From: Nectonema munidae
Lineage: Eukaryota > Nematomorpha > Nectonematoida > Nectonematidae
DNA length: 64,000 nt
Direction of reading: 5' to 3'
NCBI GenBank assembly: GCA_030549495.1
Contig: JAUIRK010001052.1
Span: forward strand, 1,488,001 to 1,552,000
This document shows, in pieces, positions 47,293-58,299 of the stretch. The notes beneath the pieces were generated by a model. It did not search any database and was not told the DNA's origin. It saw only the letters and a program-made list of their open reading frames with translations. Both the position numbers and the translations under genes were made by a program. Every line of letters starts with the position of its first letter. The stretch's first letter is position 1.

Positions 47293-50022
47293 TAGGGTGC
47301 CAATTTTTTTTAATTTTTGTAAATTATCAATTCTTACCCCTCAATTTTTTTTCATTTAGTATAATAAATAGAATTAAAAAAAATTGGCCTGGAAAATTAA
47401 TGTTGACAGGTTGCGCATAGCTTCGGAATATTTAACATGTAAAAATACTGTAAAAATAAACAAAAAATTATGTATATTCAATAAAACTAAGTTTAGTTCT
47501 CTATAACACAATTTTATTTTATAAGAAATAAGTTGAACTTGAAAATATTAATTAAAACACAAAATATTTGTTAAATACCATTAGTAAAGTAAGATTCTTT
47601 GTTAACACAAGGAGTTATTCCTATGATTTTCTACAACTTGAATTAAATACTGTTTTTGATCTTCTTGATCAGTCAAAATGCTGTTAAAATTCTTAATAAG
47701 AGCTATTCCACGTTCTGCAGCATCATTAACAACTTTAAGATTGCACACAACTTGTTTTGCAATATTCTTGTCGCTTTCCCATGTGTCTGGGTCTTTTTTC
47801 AAAAAATTTGATGATAATTTTAAAATATCAAAAAATTTCATTGTGTTTTCTGTGATAAAGCTTGAGAGTGTACTTTTTTCAATATCTTTTTCTTTCAAAA
47901 TTGGATTACCGAAATGGTTTAAAGAATGATAAAGATTTCGTGGTTTTTGGATTGATTGGACTATGTTAAGTTTTTCTTGTTTGTTTATTCTTGAATCGAA
48001 TAAAGCCAAGGGAACAAGAACTTCGTTTAAATACCAAAGATGCCTACCAAAAACCTTTAAAGCTGTTGTTGCTACTTTGTTACTTACTTTTTTATATTTT
48101 ATGAAACTTTGAAGTAGTTAAAGATCATTTAATGGTGCAAAGCTAGAACACGAGCTCATGAATCATTTTTTTAAATATATTTTGACTATGAATATATTGA
48201 ATTTCTTTAAGGCCTCACTATGATTTAAGTTTATGTTTAGTTTTGATTTAAACAAATATATCTTCAAGCAATATATTAACTTTGACATCCATCTTGCCTT
48301 GTCATGAGCACCAGGGGCATAGATTTTAACATTTGTTCTTTGTTCTCCAAGAAATATTAAACTAAGATTGAGAAGTTCTTTATAGTCATCTCTTGGTTGA
48401 AATCTGGAAAACTGTTCCTTGATGAAGTCGATCAGATTTTCATATTCATCAGAATCAAAAACTTCCCACTTTTCTTCAGTTGGTAAGCACTCTAAGGATG
48501 ACTTATCAATCTTTTTCCAAGACTCACGAAACTCTTCGAAGAGCTTGATGTTTGGACTAGATGATTTTTCTTCTAGTAAAGCGTCAAAAACATGTTTAAC
48601 AATCAGTTCATGTACATGATGTCTGCAAGCTAGAGGTAACAATTTCTTGCCGATTTTTCTCTGCAAAATCATACAAGCTCCCAGGTTTTTACCAGTGTTG
48701 CTGCTTGTAGTGTCGAATGACATGCTTGTAACTTTATCAAGCAAATTCCATTTCATTAAAGTTTCTAAAACAGCTTTAGCTTGAGAAAAACCACTACTGT
48801 TTTCAATTAAAGGAACAGCAAGAAGCTTTGTAATGCCTATGCCAGAAACGATAACAGCAATGCGGTCCACTTTTTCCTTCAAGGTCAAAGATGGTAACAA
48901 CTTACCATCCCAATGAACTGTAAGAGGTACTCTCGGATTGAAAATTTCCATGATTGTCTTACTTGAACTTTCTCGATTTGATCTTCTAGCTTGCCTCAAA
49001 GACTCTCTATTGAGAGTGTATTGGTTGGGTTCACGATTAAAAGCCTTTAGAGTAGCGAAAAGTATGTGCATAGCATTTCTGTCACAAACACCTGTTCGAT
49101 CCAAAGCCGATGATAGTTCGGATTTCATTATGTTCCTGGTTTTTACTACTCTGTTTTGACTTTTGGATAGTTTTACTGTAGTAGTATCATCATTTTCATT
49201 TTCCTCAACAGTGAAATCCGAATTAGTTTCATTTTGCAAAACACGTTCTGTTTCTTTTCTTCTTTTCACTTCTTTTTCTTTCCTTTTTTCTTCATCTTCT
49301 ACTCTTTTTTTTCTTCTTTTTTTTAAACCCGCAAGCTTTCTATCAACTTTATCCATCGATCCTCTCCTACCTTTTTCCCTTTGAGCAAGCAAAAACTCTT
49401 TGTCTTCTTTACAAAGTATTAATTTCAAAGCATCTTGATGTGCAACATCAAATAAATCATCAAGAATGTTCAAAAACTTTTCTTCTTTCTTTTTTTGAGT
49501 TTCAGATTTTCTATTCACGCTTTTTCGAAGATTTTGCCACTGCGAATAAAACTCTTTTAGCTTTTTAATAATATTATAGCTTTGTTTAGTGGGTATTCTT
49601 GCTTTATTCCAATTTGAAAGAAGTTCTTTAACAGTTATTTTTGCACTTTCTGTGAGTGTTTTTCCTTCGATTCGATGAAGATGCAAAAATCTACCTAATA
49701 CATCTATTGGATGGCAGCTTGCTTGCAGAAAGTGATTCGTATGTTTGGCCGACTAACCATACAATTTTTGTTCTTTCAGTGAACAAATTCATTTCTAGAG
49801 CATTAAAAAATTGAATTGAAACAGAACAAAAATATTTAAATGAAAAAATTGAAATGGAAATTCTACTGCCCTATTTTATTGAGCGTGCGCAACCCTTTAA
49901 TCATAGCAAATCAAAAAGTTTTTTTGCATGGAAGTTTAAAGACCTAAAAGGAAAAAAATAAAAGGCTAAGAAAGTGAATTTTCTATTTTTAAATTTTTAC
50001 CATACATTTTTTTGTCACCCTA
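47293..50022 (-). mobile_element. Element B: innermost hAT-like transposon with perfect 8 bp TSD
   Basis: A 2730 bp element with termini TAGGGTGCCAATTTTTTTTA and the inverse of TAGGGTGACAAAAAAATG. The flanks are GTACGCAT on both sides (47285-47292 and 50023-50030). The 8 bp duplication and TAGGGTG tip are those of hAT elements. It carries gene B and sits inside element A copy 2, between that element's left terminus and gene A. Confidence 0.9.
47602..49793 (-). pseudogene. Gene B: hAT-like transposase with long open core
   Basis: The N-terminal part (49793-49690) reads MNLFTERTKIVWLVGQTYES, then a frameshift. The long frame 49686-48163 (507 residues) has ARIPTKQSYNIIKKLKEFYS, a basic Lys/Arg/Glu-rich probable coiled region (about residues 95-155), VPLTVHWDGKLLPSLTLKEK (first D), SMSFDTTSSNTGKNLGACM (second D), LLPLACRHHVHELIVKHVF (hAT-like C-R-H-H-x2-E), SRFQPRDDYKELLNLSLIF and YAPGAHDKARWMSKLIYCLK (the RWM block of hAT proteins). 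Two stops (about 48160 and 48118) precede the last 136 residues (48009-47602), which include RHLWYLNEVLVPLALFD just upstream of them. With one frameshift and two stops it is dead but recent. It resembles a family that I know only as multicopy 'uncharacterized' invertebrate proteins. Confidence 0.8.
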
Positions 50023-50373
50023 GTACGCATGTATGGAGCATTTTAGAAGAAGTTGGTGGGGGTAAAATGTATGTCAAATAATTGTTTTAATTGAATTATT
50101 TTAATGAGAAGAAGTATTCAGGTACGATAGTTCTGGGTGATTATGTCGATAAGGGATCAGTTTGAAGTCATAAAACCTCAAAATCTTCCAAAAATTGGTG
50201 AGGCAAAGCATAAAGTTCGTGGATCAAAACTAAAGTTAATGGGGCAGATTTTGTAATAATGTGATACAAAAAAGTTGTATTTCTTGAAATAACGAACTCT
50301 GAAGAATGTACAATACCTACATGCGCCAATTTATGACTAATTTGTACCTATTTTTGTTTTGCAGGTGAATGAT

Positions 50374-52033
50374 ATGGCTTCGACCAGATCGTGCAGAAAT
50401 AAGCCCGATGTGTTTTGCTACATATGTGGAGAATACACCATTGCTCCTAATAGGAAGCCAGTTACAAGTTAGATTAGGCGTGCTTACCATGCTTATTTTG
50501 GTATTAATCTTGGTGACCAGGATAAAGCTTGGGCGCCACACATGGTGTGCAAAGCATGCACCGAGACTCTGCGTGGGTGGACCAACGGCAAGAGGAGTCT
50601 GAAGTTTGGAATTCCCATAGTTTGGAGGGAGCCGACAAACCATGCCACTGACTGCTACTTCTGCGCTGTTGATGTGTCTGGAATCAACAGAAAGAACTGA
50701 GGCAGCCTCAAGTATCCTGATCTTCAATCAGCACGTCATCCTGTAGCTCATTGTGATGCAATTCCAGTGCCTATCTTCGGAGAACTTCCTGACATTAGTG
50801 ACGAAGATGCCTCCAGTATTGAAGGACATGGAGAAGAAGAAGTGGTTCTTGAAGATGATGATCCACATCCATTTTCCCAAAAGGAGTTGAATGATCTAGT
50901 TCGCGACCTCATCTTGTCAAAGGATTCTGCCGAACTGTTGGCATCCAGATTGAAGGAAAAAACCTCTTCTCTGACAGTGCTCGCATCAGCTTCTTCCGCA
51001 ACAGGCATCAAGAGTACCTCCGTTTTTTCTCTGAAGAGAAGGACTTGGTGTACTGTGCTGATATTGCGCAGCTTCTGCTCAAGCTTGGAGTGCCACAGTA
51101 CGACCCAAAGTTTGGACATTGACAGCAGCAAGCGATCACTGAAATGTGTTCTGCTACACAACGGCAACCAGTTTGCCTCTGTATCCATCGCTCACTCGAC
51201 TACACTGAAGGAGAAGTATGAAGCGGTGAAGTATGTGGTGGAGAAAATTGGTTATGATCAGCATAAGTGGTTTATTTGTGTTGACCTGAAGATGGTGAAC
51301 TTTTTGTTGGGACAACAGTCTGGCTTCACCAAGTACCCATGTTTTCTGTGCATGTGGGATAGTAGGGACCGTGCTCAGCATTACACGAAGAAGGACTGGC
51401 CTGTGCGGGAGCAATTGGTGCCATGCAAAGAAAGAAACGTCATCAACGACCCTCTGGTGGACAGAGAAAGAATACTCTTCCCACCGCTGCACATCAAGCT
51501 CGGCTTATCAAGCATTTCACCAAGGCTCTGGACAAAGATGGTGACTGCTTCACTTACTTGTGCTAGGCTTTTCCAGGATTGACCATGGAGAAGTTGAAAG
51601 CTGGCATCTTTGATGGTCCTCAGATCCGTCAGCTCATCAGAGATCCAGAGTTCAAAAACTCAATGAACGAAGTGGAACTGGAAGCGTGGAAGACTATTAA
51701 GTTTTGGTAGTGAAGAACTTACTTGGCAACAATAAGGCCAGAAACTACGCAGAACTTGTCAACAACATGCTGTCTGCTTTCAGAAACCTGGGCTGCAACA
51801 TGAGCATCAAGATGCACTACCTATTTTCACATATGAACCGGTCTCCTGAGAACCTGGACTCAATGAGTGACGAGCAGGGGGAGAGATTCCATCAGGACAT
51901 GAAGGAGATGAAGACCAGGTATCAGGGTCGCTGGGACGCAGTCATGATGGCTGACTACTGTTGGAATCTGAGGAGAGACCTCCCTGCCGCTGAACATTCC
52001 AGGAGTTCGAAGAAACGGAAGTTCAAGCCCTGA
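50374..52033 (+). pseudogene. Gene A, copy 2
   Basis: The first ATG at 50374 follows a splice-acceptor-like TTTTTGTTTTGCAG, as in copy 1. The reading starts ASTRSCRNKPDVFCYICGEY, so this copy preserves the first Cys pair (CYIC) that is broken in copy 1. It is followed by a TAG, then GDQDKAWAPHMVCKACTETL, NHATDCYFCAVDVSGINRK, a TGA, then LNDLVRDLILSKDSAELLAS, a frameshifted block (YLRFFSEEKDLVYCADIAQL), DIDSSKRSLKCVLLHNGNQ, WFICVDLKMVNFLLGQQSGF, KYPCFLCMWDSRDR, a frameshift near 51510, and EEQGERFH read as DEQGERFHQDMKEMKTRYQG before DYCWNLRRDL. About six lesions. Comparing copies 1 and 2 shows which residues are held: all Cys pairs, the DSSK-SLK block, CVDLK and EQGERFHQD. Confidence 0.8.
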
Positions 52034-52529
52034 AGTTTGAACAGTGGTGACGCAACATGCAATTTACTTGTACTTACCTTTATCAATGCCCAGCATTCAG
52101 ATGACGGTAATCGATGTTTCTATTATGTAATCAATAAATGTTGTTGGCAAAACATTTTTTTTCTTAAAAACATGTTTAGGATGATATGTGTTGACAAAAA
52201 TCAGCTGATAATCCACAAAAAATGTAATTGATTTTGTCACAAGATCTGATTTTTTCAAATCAACTTAGCACAAAAACCTGACCTGATGGAGAGAAACGGA
52301 TGCCATTTCCTGATTCAGCAGTGCCAAAATACCTTAATTCACTTGTAGAAATATAGACAACATTCAGAAAGTAAAAAATTGTTGACCAGTGTTATCTGTA
52401 ACAAACTCATTTCCGCAAAAATATAAACTAATTTAGAGATTTTTTCTTTATTTTTCCATTGTATGCATCAAAATGAAACTACCTTTTATAGGATCTTGTT
52501 TCGGTTTTAAAATCGACCTACCCTAACAG

Positions 52530-53229
52530 GGAAAATATCTAGGTAATATGACTCCTGGTACTTTCACTTCTAATTAATTTCACCCCGTGTTTATTAAAAT
52601 TAACTTAAATTAAAAAAATATTTCAAAAAAACAGCGAACTCGTTTAGAAACGAGATAATAAAGTTGAGAAGAAGTTCATTAAAATTAACTAATAAAGCGA
52701 CTGGATTATTAATTATCTAACTAAAAAGTAAAGGTTAAAACTTTCAATTTATTTCAAGTTTTACGAGTCAAATTACCAGCCACCACTTTAAATGTATTTA
52801 AAGTTACAAGAGTTCTTTATAAAGGATCTCCCAAATGTATAAACGCTGGGAAAAAACTTCAAATGTTAACTAAATACAAATTTATTTATCATCTAGAAAT
52901 TTTAGAAACAGCACGACAAAAGCCCTATTGACATAATCTCAATCAACTAAAATTACTATTTTCAATAATTAAATTTGAGCATTATACAGAGTTTTAGTTA
53001 TTGTTTATTTTCAGATAATAAATTTCAATCGATGTATTGAACCACAGGTAGAAATGAAAACTTGTTTCTATCATCTTACGCACACTATTTGAAGAAAAGT
53101 TCTAAGTTTCGGACTGAAAAATATCTTTAAAATAAAATCTGGGTATTTTGTGGGGTAATGGATTGGTTTTCTTGCCTCCTCTTTCTTCTTCCTGAAGGAC
53201 TGATGATTGGTTAATCCGATATCTATGGT
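52530..53229. other. AT-rich spacer, nothing recognised
   Basis: No gene or repeat supported between element C and the pogo MITE. Confidence 0.5.
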
Positions 53230-53231
53230 TA

Positions 53232-53769
53232 CAGCATTAGTGAGGTCGGATTAAAAAATTTTAGATTCAAAATTTGAAAACAGAAAATTTTATTGAAATT
53301 TATACTAAAAACGTCTCTATACTAACTTGTTACATTCTTTTTCACTTTTTTTTAAAGATAAAACGTCTAAAAATTGAGAGAAATCTTCATTTTCTTCACA
53401 AAATTTTATTGTTCCACTTAAATAAGACCGCATTTCTTAAATGGATGTCGGAGGCTCTATATAAGAGTAAAGTTGTATTAAAGAACTATCACCATTTCTT
53501 TCTTCGGCTGGAGCAACAATTTCTTAATTTGTTAAATTTCTTGTAAAAATAAATCTATCTATAATATTAAATCCTAAAATTTTTGAAAAGTCGGATTAAA
53601 AAATAATCTATATAGGTTAGTCGTATATACATGGAATTAAAAAAGTATTATGAGTCGGAATCAAAATTTGTCGGATTAATAAATTAAGAAATACAAAAAT
53701 AGTGAAAGGACCTTATTTACAAAAAAAGTGTCGGATATATTAAATTGTCGGATTAGGAGAGCATTACTG
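53232..53769. mobile_element. pogo/Tigger-type MITE
   Basis: The element starts CAGCATTAGTGAGGTCGGAT and ends with the inverse of CAGTAATGCTCTCCTAATCC, both beside TA (53230-53231 and 53770-53771). The TA target and CAGNATT tip are pogo-like. The interior is AT-rich with repeated GTCGGATTA motifs and encodes nothing recognisable. It sits directly downstream of the pogo transposase relic, so it may be the relic's own 3' end or a separate insertion. Confidence 0.7.
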
Positions 53770-53789
53770 TACATCAAAATTTCCTAATT

Positions 53790-54780
53790 GCATCCATTCA
53801 TTCCAACATAAAATTCTTGAAGGGCTTATTGATAGAAATATCAAGTGGTCGCCATTGACTCGTCAATCCTCCTGGAATAACGGCTAATTGAGTTTTCATT
53901 CCCGAAACTTTTTTCTTAATTGTTTCTATTTTATGAGCTGTGAAGCTATCCCAAACGAGTGATGATGGCTTTTTTAACAATCCACCAGGACCGTTGGCCC
54001 AAATTTTATCAAGCCACAGTTCCATTCCTTCTTCATTCATCCATCCTTTCTCGACACATGAACGAACAATCCTTTCGGGAATTTTTCCTTGGACAAAGTC
54101 TTCTTTTTAAATATTAGCATTGGCTACAATTTAGTTCAATTGTCGCAAAAAGCTGGGACAACAGTATCAAGAGCTTTTTCTTTCCCTGTTGTTTTAACAA
54201 TTATTGTTTTCGTGCCTTTTACATCGGCAGTCTTATTGCTTGCAACATCAAATGTTAATGGAACTTTGTCGATATTTCCAATTTGTCAAAGTCCTAAATC
54301 AGTTTTTTTTTCCTTAAATTGATGACGTATTTATGGAATTTTAAAACATTCAATTCAAATTCTTTTGGTATACGTTGAGCATTTTTAGTTTTAGTCCTCA
54401 TTACGAGACCTTTACATTTCATAAATCTGTAACACCATGATCGATGGCCTGACATATCATAATATTTCTTTTCTTTAGCAATTTGTTTTGCGCTAAAAAT
54501 AATCATTTCTCTGGACATACAAATTCCTTAAGGCTTCGTTCAATAACATTGATATAAAGTTGTCTTCAAGATCTTCCAATTTGGCCTTTTTACCTCTGAA
54601 ATTGCACTTTGTTGCTTTAATTGATTGCAAATCTTCTTCTTGCTTTCGTCAAGTTCGAATCATTTCTTCGTTAGGGTGGACCAAAGTGTCTTTCAGTGTT
54701 ATTTTGCAAAATTTATAGTGTGCAGTATAGGAATGCCTTTTTTGATTATTTGACATTTTGTTCAATTTCACATAAAGGTA
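53790..54780 (-). pseudogene. pogo-type transposase relic (CENP-B-like HTH plus DDE)
   Basis: The minus strand starts MSNNQKRHSYTAHYKF near 54758, then TKCNFRGKKAKLEDLEDNF, the open stretch 54518-54294 with YDMSGHRSWCYRFMKCKGLV and MRTKTKNAQRIPKEFELNV (second helix-turn-helix), then across frameshifts a DDE block, and finally 54040-53798 with NEEGMELWLDKIWANGPGGL, LLKKPSSLVWDSFTAHKIET (second aspartate, VWDSF-AH) and LAVIPGGLTSQWRPLDISIN. IPGGLTSQ-QPLD-S-NKPFK is diagnostic for the pogo/Tigger DDE_1 domain. Several stops and frameshifts, so inactive. Confidence 0.85.
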
Positions 54781-54920
54781 TAATAAAAGCGCACTTGATT
54801 CAAGAAATTGAAAGTCTCACTTTCAATGTTCTTTTGCAAAATTTATAGTGTGCAGTATAGGAATGCCTTTTTTGATTATTTGACATTTTGTTCAATTTCA
54901 ATATTACCTAAAGGTATAAT
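54691..54920. repeat. Tandem duplication of an 80 bp unit upstream of fumarate hydratase
   Basis: Positions 54691-54770 and 54821-54900 (period 130 bp) differ at only about two sites. The similarity continues as AAAGGTATAATAAAAGC after a short gap. The unit contains the start of the pogo transposase relic, so part of that gene's 5' end was duplicated. The second copy ends about 165 bp before the fumarate hydratase start codon. Confidence 0.85.
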
Positions 54921-55067
54921 AAAAGCTAAAAGTAGAGGTTAGTGAGAAATCTGTTTTTTTTGGTAAATTAATTTATTACAGAGATCACACCAATATTCAG
55001 CTTGTCCTTTTATATTATATTTATGTATTCATTTAAATTCTCTTTAAGTACAGATATTAATTAACTA

Positions 55068-56510
55068 ATGTTACTTCCTAAAAAAGCTAAACTTTTTTTT
55101 ATAAGTTTGAAAAGAATGTCAACTTTTCGCAAAGAATTTGATACTTTTGGGGAAATTCAAGTTCCTTCTAATGTGTATTATGGCGCGCAAACTGCTCGCT
55201 CCCTAAAGAATTTTCGTATCGGTGGGGTTGAAGAGCGTATGCCTCTCCCTGTTATACACGCATTTGGCATTCTTAAAAAAGCAGCTGCGATGACAAATGT
55301 GGAATTTGGTTTAGACGCAGAAGTCTCGAGTTACATTCAAAAAGCAGCAAGCGAAGTGGCAGATGGCAAACTTGATTCTCACTTTCCATTGGTTATCTGG
55401 CAAACCGGATCTGGAACGCAAACAAACATGAATGTAAATGAAGTCATTAGTAATCGAGTGATAGAGATGATGGGAGGAACTTTGGGAAGTAAGGCGCCAT
55501 GTCATCCTAATGATCACGTTAACAAAAGTCAAAGTTCTAATGATGCCTTTCCAACAGCCATGCACATTTCTGTAGCGATGCATCTTAATTCGCTATTACT
55601 TCCTTCACTCAATACATTGAAAGAGTGTCTAAATCAGAAAGTTCGTGAGTTTGAAAATATTGTTAAAATAGGTAGAACTCACACGCAGGATGCAACACCT
55701 TTGACGCTCGGACAAGAGTTCAGTGGGTATTTAACACAGATAACTAATGGCATCCAACGTGTAAATGCCGTGTTTCCAAGACTCTATCAACTGGGTATTG
55801 GAGGGACCGCAGTTGGAACTGGCTTAAATACTAGAATTGGATTTGCAGAAAAAGTAACTGCAAACATTTCTACCTTAACCAAACTTCCATTCACGTCTGC
55901 TCCAAATAAATTCGAGGCATTGGCATGTCATGACACCCTAGTCGAAGTGAGCGGGGTGCTCAACACTATCGCAGTCTCTCTAATGAAGATAGCTAATGAT
56001 ATTCGCTTTCTGGGTTCCGGTCCGAGGAGTGGATTTGGCGAGCTTCTACTTCCAGAAAACGAACCAGGTTCAAGCATTATGCCCGGCAAAGTGAATCCCA
56101 CTCAATGTGAAGCGTTAACGATGGTTGCAACTCAAGTAATGGGAAACCACGTGGCCATAACCATCGCTGGATCTAATGGCCATTTTGAGCTTAATGTTTT
56201 CAAGCCAATAATCGTGGCTAATGTTTTACGATCAATTCGATTGATTTCCGATTCTGTTGAATGTTTCTCTACAAACTGCGTTCAAGGTTTGCTAGCAAAC
56301 GAAGAAAGAATCAAGAAATTAGTTGATGACTCCTTAATGCTAGTTACGGCTTTAAATCCACACATCGGATATGACAAGTCTGCGCAAATAGCGAAAAAAG
56401 CGCACAAGGAAGGGACTACGTTAAAAAGTGCGGCCGTTAATCTAGGATATTTAACGAGTGAAGAATTTGATGAAAAAGTCAGACCTGAAGAAATGCTAAG
56501 CCCGAAATAG
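55068..56510 (+). CDS. FH: Fumarate hydratase, class II (intronless, complete)
   Basis: Catalyses the reversible hydration of fumarate to malate, a tricarboxylic acid cycle step, as a homotetramer. The 480-residue frame is full length for animal enzymes apart from a short leader. Landmarks: [20 protein letters not shown]-type block (here [14 protein letters not shown], residues about 108-121), [14 protein letters not shown] (146-159), [12 protein letters not shown] with the catalytic-base histidine at 205, and the family signature [11 protein letters not shown] (334-344), whose serine belongs to the mobile active-site loop. Two starts are possible: M1 gives a leader with several Lys/Arg and no acidic residue ([15 protein letters not shown]), suitable for mitochondrial import, and M17 (55116, [12 protein letters not shown]) would give a cytosolic form. 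No stop or frameshift and strong conservation argue for function. The lack of introns suggests either natural loss or a retrogene. Confidence 0.96.
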   Translation: MLLPKKAKLFFISLKRMSTFRKEFDTFGEIQVPSNVYYGAQTARSLKNFRIGGVEERMPLPVIHAFGILKKAAAMTNVEFGLDAEVSSYIQKAASEVADGKLDSHFPLVIWQTGSGTQTNMNVNEVISNRVIEMMGGTLGSKAPCHPNDHVNKSQSSNDAFPTAMHISVAMHLNSLLLPSLNTLKECLNQKVREFENIVKIGRTHTQDATPLTLGQEFSGYLTQITNGIQRVNAVFPRLYQLGIGGTAVGTGLNTRIGFAEKVTANISTLTKLPFTSAPNKFEALACHDTLVEVSGVLNTIAVSLMKIANDIRFLGSGPRSGFGELLLPENEPGSSIMPGKVNPTQCEALTMVATQVMGNHVAITIAGSNGHFELNVFKPIIVANVLRSIRLISDSVECFSTNCVQGLLANEERIKKLVDDSLMLVTALNPHIGYDKSAQIAKKAHKEGTTLKSAAVNLGYLTSEEFDEKVRPEEMLSPK

Positions 56511-56568
56511 AAAGATGAAATTTTGTTTTGTTACTCTTTATATTAAAAATGTTGGAAAATTCATTTTA

Positions 56569-56574
56569 AATAAA
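56569..56574 (+). terminator. Polyadenylation signal of fumarate hydratase
   Basis: A canonical AATAAA lies 59 bp after the fumarate hydratase stop codon, in an AT-rich 3' UTR. It is the first good signal downstream. Confidence 0.7.
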
Positions 56575-56599
56575 GTATATTCTAAAATATTGCATAAAA

Positions 56600-57400
56600 G
56601 CCCAACTTTTAAATATTTGAATTAAACTCATGTGAAAAGAAAGAAAATGTTTTAGATGCCGAGCTAAGTGATATTTCTTAAATAGCGGCAATATATTTTG
56701 TTGCCAAAAAAAGAATATTGATTACGCAATTTGTGAAAAAGTATGAAGAAAACGAAACAGCGATAGTAACTCTTCATGGTGAGAATTTTGTTCAATCCAT
56801 TCGATGTTACAGTGTAATAATGAATCTTCACGATTAAACATCACTCTTGGTTTGATGAGTTAGTTTTGATATGAAACAGAAGTTATGCAGTGAGTATGTT
56901 GTAAATAAGCAACAGCTATTGTTTACTAACTCCTACACAAATTACCCATTGAAGTTAGCAATAGACTAGAGTCTTGCAGTGGGCGGGTATACCCACGCGG
57001 TTACCCATAGGTATCTGCTCTCAATAACAAAAGCGCGGTGGACGGTCTAGAGCAAACAAATTTGATAATTCGGGTAACATAATTGACGTTATACAAATCA
57101 AACATTTTTGTACTATACTTTATAATAATTAATAAAGAATAAATATAAGTTTTATGTTGGTAAGTAAAATTTATTTGAAGAACAAAAAAAGTAAATCTTT
57201 TTGGTATATGCAATGTAGTTAGACATAAAATAAATGTGTCATATTGACAGCATATATGCTATTTATCAATCAATTAATCTGTTATTTTGTTTGTAAAGTA
57301 TGTCTTATTTCATGTGATAAGATGTACAGTATGCTGTATGATAACATATAGAGAGATAAGTAGTAAAGGCTAACACAGACTGTATAAGTGATAGAGTTAA
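56600..57400. other. Spacer with a possible hAT tip
   Basis: Near 56978 CAGTGGGCGGGTATACCCAC resembles an Ac-type hAT terminus. It could be the left end of the element whose transposase tail lies at 57410-57640. Otherwise nothing is recognised. Confidence 0.4.
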
Positions 57401-57409
57401 TTCTGTTTT

Positions 57410-57640
57410 ATGATCATTAACTTAGATCTTTCAACTTGCACGGATGTTCTAGAATGGTGGAAATCTCATTCTAATCTTTCCTTTCTTTCATCAGTTGCCA
57501 AAAATGCACTTTGCATAATGGCTGCAAGTAAAAGGAACTTTAGCTTAGCTGGCTTGATAGTTAATCAAAGAAGGACGCATTTAAAGCCTTCTTCTATTAA
57601 TGACATTTATTTTTAAATGGTTCAATGAAAAGTTTGGGCA
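57410..57640 (+). pseudogene. hAT transposase dimerisation-domain fragment
   Basis: The open frame 57410-57616 reads DVLEWWKSHSNLSFLSSVAK, NALCIMAASKRNFSLAGLIV, NQRRTHLKPSSINDIYF. This is the (L)EWWK...LAK-LCIPA-S---R-FS-AG-I-----R--L-P--V motif string of the hAT C-terminal dimerisation domain, with PSER replaced by KRN and FSTAG by FSLAG. No catalytic part remains upstream. A GC-rich segment at 57820-57880 could be the right terminus, but inverted termini are not clear. Confidence 0.7.
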
Positions 57641-57959
57641 ATAAAATATAAAAATTTTACTTTTCATTAAATTAATTTTTTTAACATAAAAGTTGGAAAA
57701 TTTTTCCTAACTTCAATTATATCGCTATTTTTTATTAGTGTGTATTTTAGTTTTCAACAAAAATTTTTGGGTAAATGAAAATAAGTGGAACACACAGACA
57801 AAAGAAATTTTTCTTGCGGTTGTGGGCGAAAGCGGGCTATATTTTTGCTAGCGTGGGCTGGTAAAAAATATATACCGACATAGGACTCTACAACAGACAT
57901 CTGCTTCTTTTGTACAATCATATACATTGCATTTACATTTGTTTTACTAAACATTGCAT

Positions 57960-58260
57960 AGCATCAGACTCCACACTTCACTTCAAAGGGACAGACTGTT
58001 CCGGTGGCGCTCAAAGGAGCGATCACTCTAATGTTGTGTGCTAATGCCCTCGGAGAAAAGGAGCCCGAGATGGACATCGGTAAGTCAATTAAACCACGTA
58101 GCTTCGGTAGGACCCAACGTAAGGATCTCCCCGTGGCTAATCATGCAAACAAGAAGGCCTGGATGACTAACAATATATTTGAACTCTTCATGACAATGCT
58201 CAAGAAGATGCAGCGCCAACGTCCAAAGATCTTCATGTTATACTCCTTGCCATCCCCACA
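57960..58260 (+). pseudogene. Tigger (pogo-type) transposase fragment
   Basis: The frame starts with a TLHF-like stretch near 57970, then (58004-58339) reads GAITLMLCANALGEKEPEMD, IGKSIKPRSFGRTQRKDLP, VANHANKKAWMTNNIFELFM, TMLKKMQRQRPKIFMLYSLP SPH. LCAN--GEKE---IGKS-KPR-FGR and ANKKAWMT--IFE are the Tigger DDE_1 core. The LLDNAPSH block is recognisable only as LYSLPSPH, so the second catalytic D is lost. Related to the 37877-38105 fragment but clearly a different subfamily. Confidence 0.8.
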
Positions 58261-58299
58261 TAGAGAGTCTTCTGTCATAACTCAATCGCCCTTTTTAGG

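Larger units (their letters stand above)
47134..52391 (+). mobile_element. Element A, copy 2: middle transposon of the nest
   Basis: It starts CACTGGTCAACA at 47134, ends TGTTGACCAGTG at 52391, and both flanks are TTA (47131-47133 and 52392-52394). Subterminal inverted similarity includes GCTGAATC and ATCAGGTCA(A/G)GTTTTTG. Subtracting the nested element B and its extra TSD leaves about 2.5 kb, matching the 2425 bp of copy 1 at 29685-32109. It contains gene A copy 2 on the plus strand. Confidence 0.88.
44477..52525 (-). mobile_element. Element C: outer transposon of a three-level nest
   Basis: The termini TAGGGTAGGTCGATTT (44477) and its inverse AAATCGACCTACCCTA (ending 52525) are perfect over 16 bp. 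Inverted similarity continues inwards (AAAACCG, GATCCTAT, GGTAG). Both flanks are ACAG (44473-44476 and 52526-52529). It carries gene C on the minus strand and is interrupted at 47134-52391 by element A copy 2, 60 bp upstream of the gene C start. Without that insertion it is about 2.8 kb. A 4 bp duplication seen in only one copy is weak evidence for target size. Confidence 0.82.

Noticed and set aside
48419-49384. Plus-strand Ser/Phe-rich open frames
   Set aside because: They are antisense shadows of gene B, whose frame carries the recognisable motifs.
47134-52391. A single two-gene transposon with divergent genes A and B
   Set aside because: Gene B has its own TAGGGTG termini and a perfect GTACGCAT duplication (47285-47292, 50023-50030), so it is a separate nested element. 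Copy 1 of element A has no gene B and matches the remaining length.
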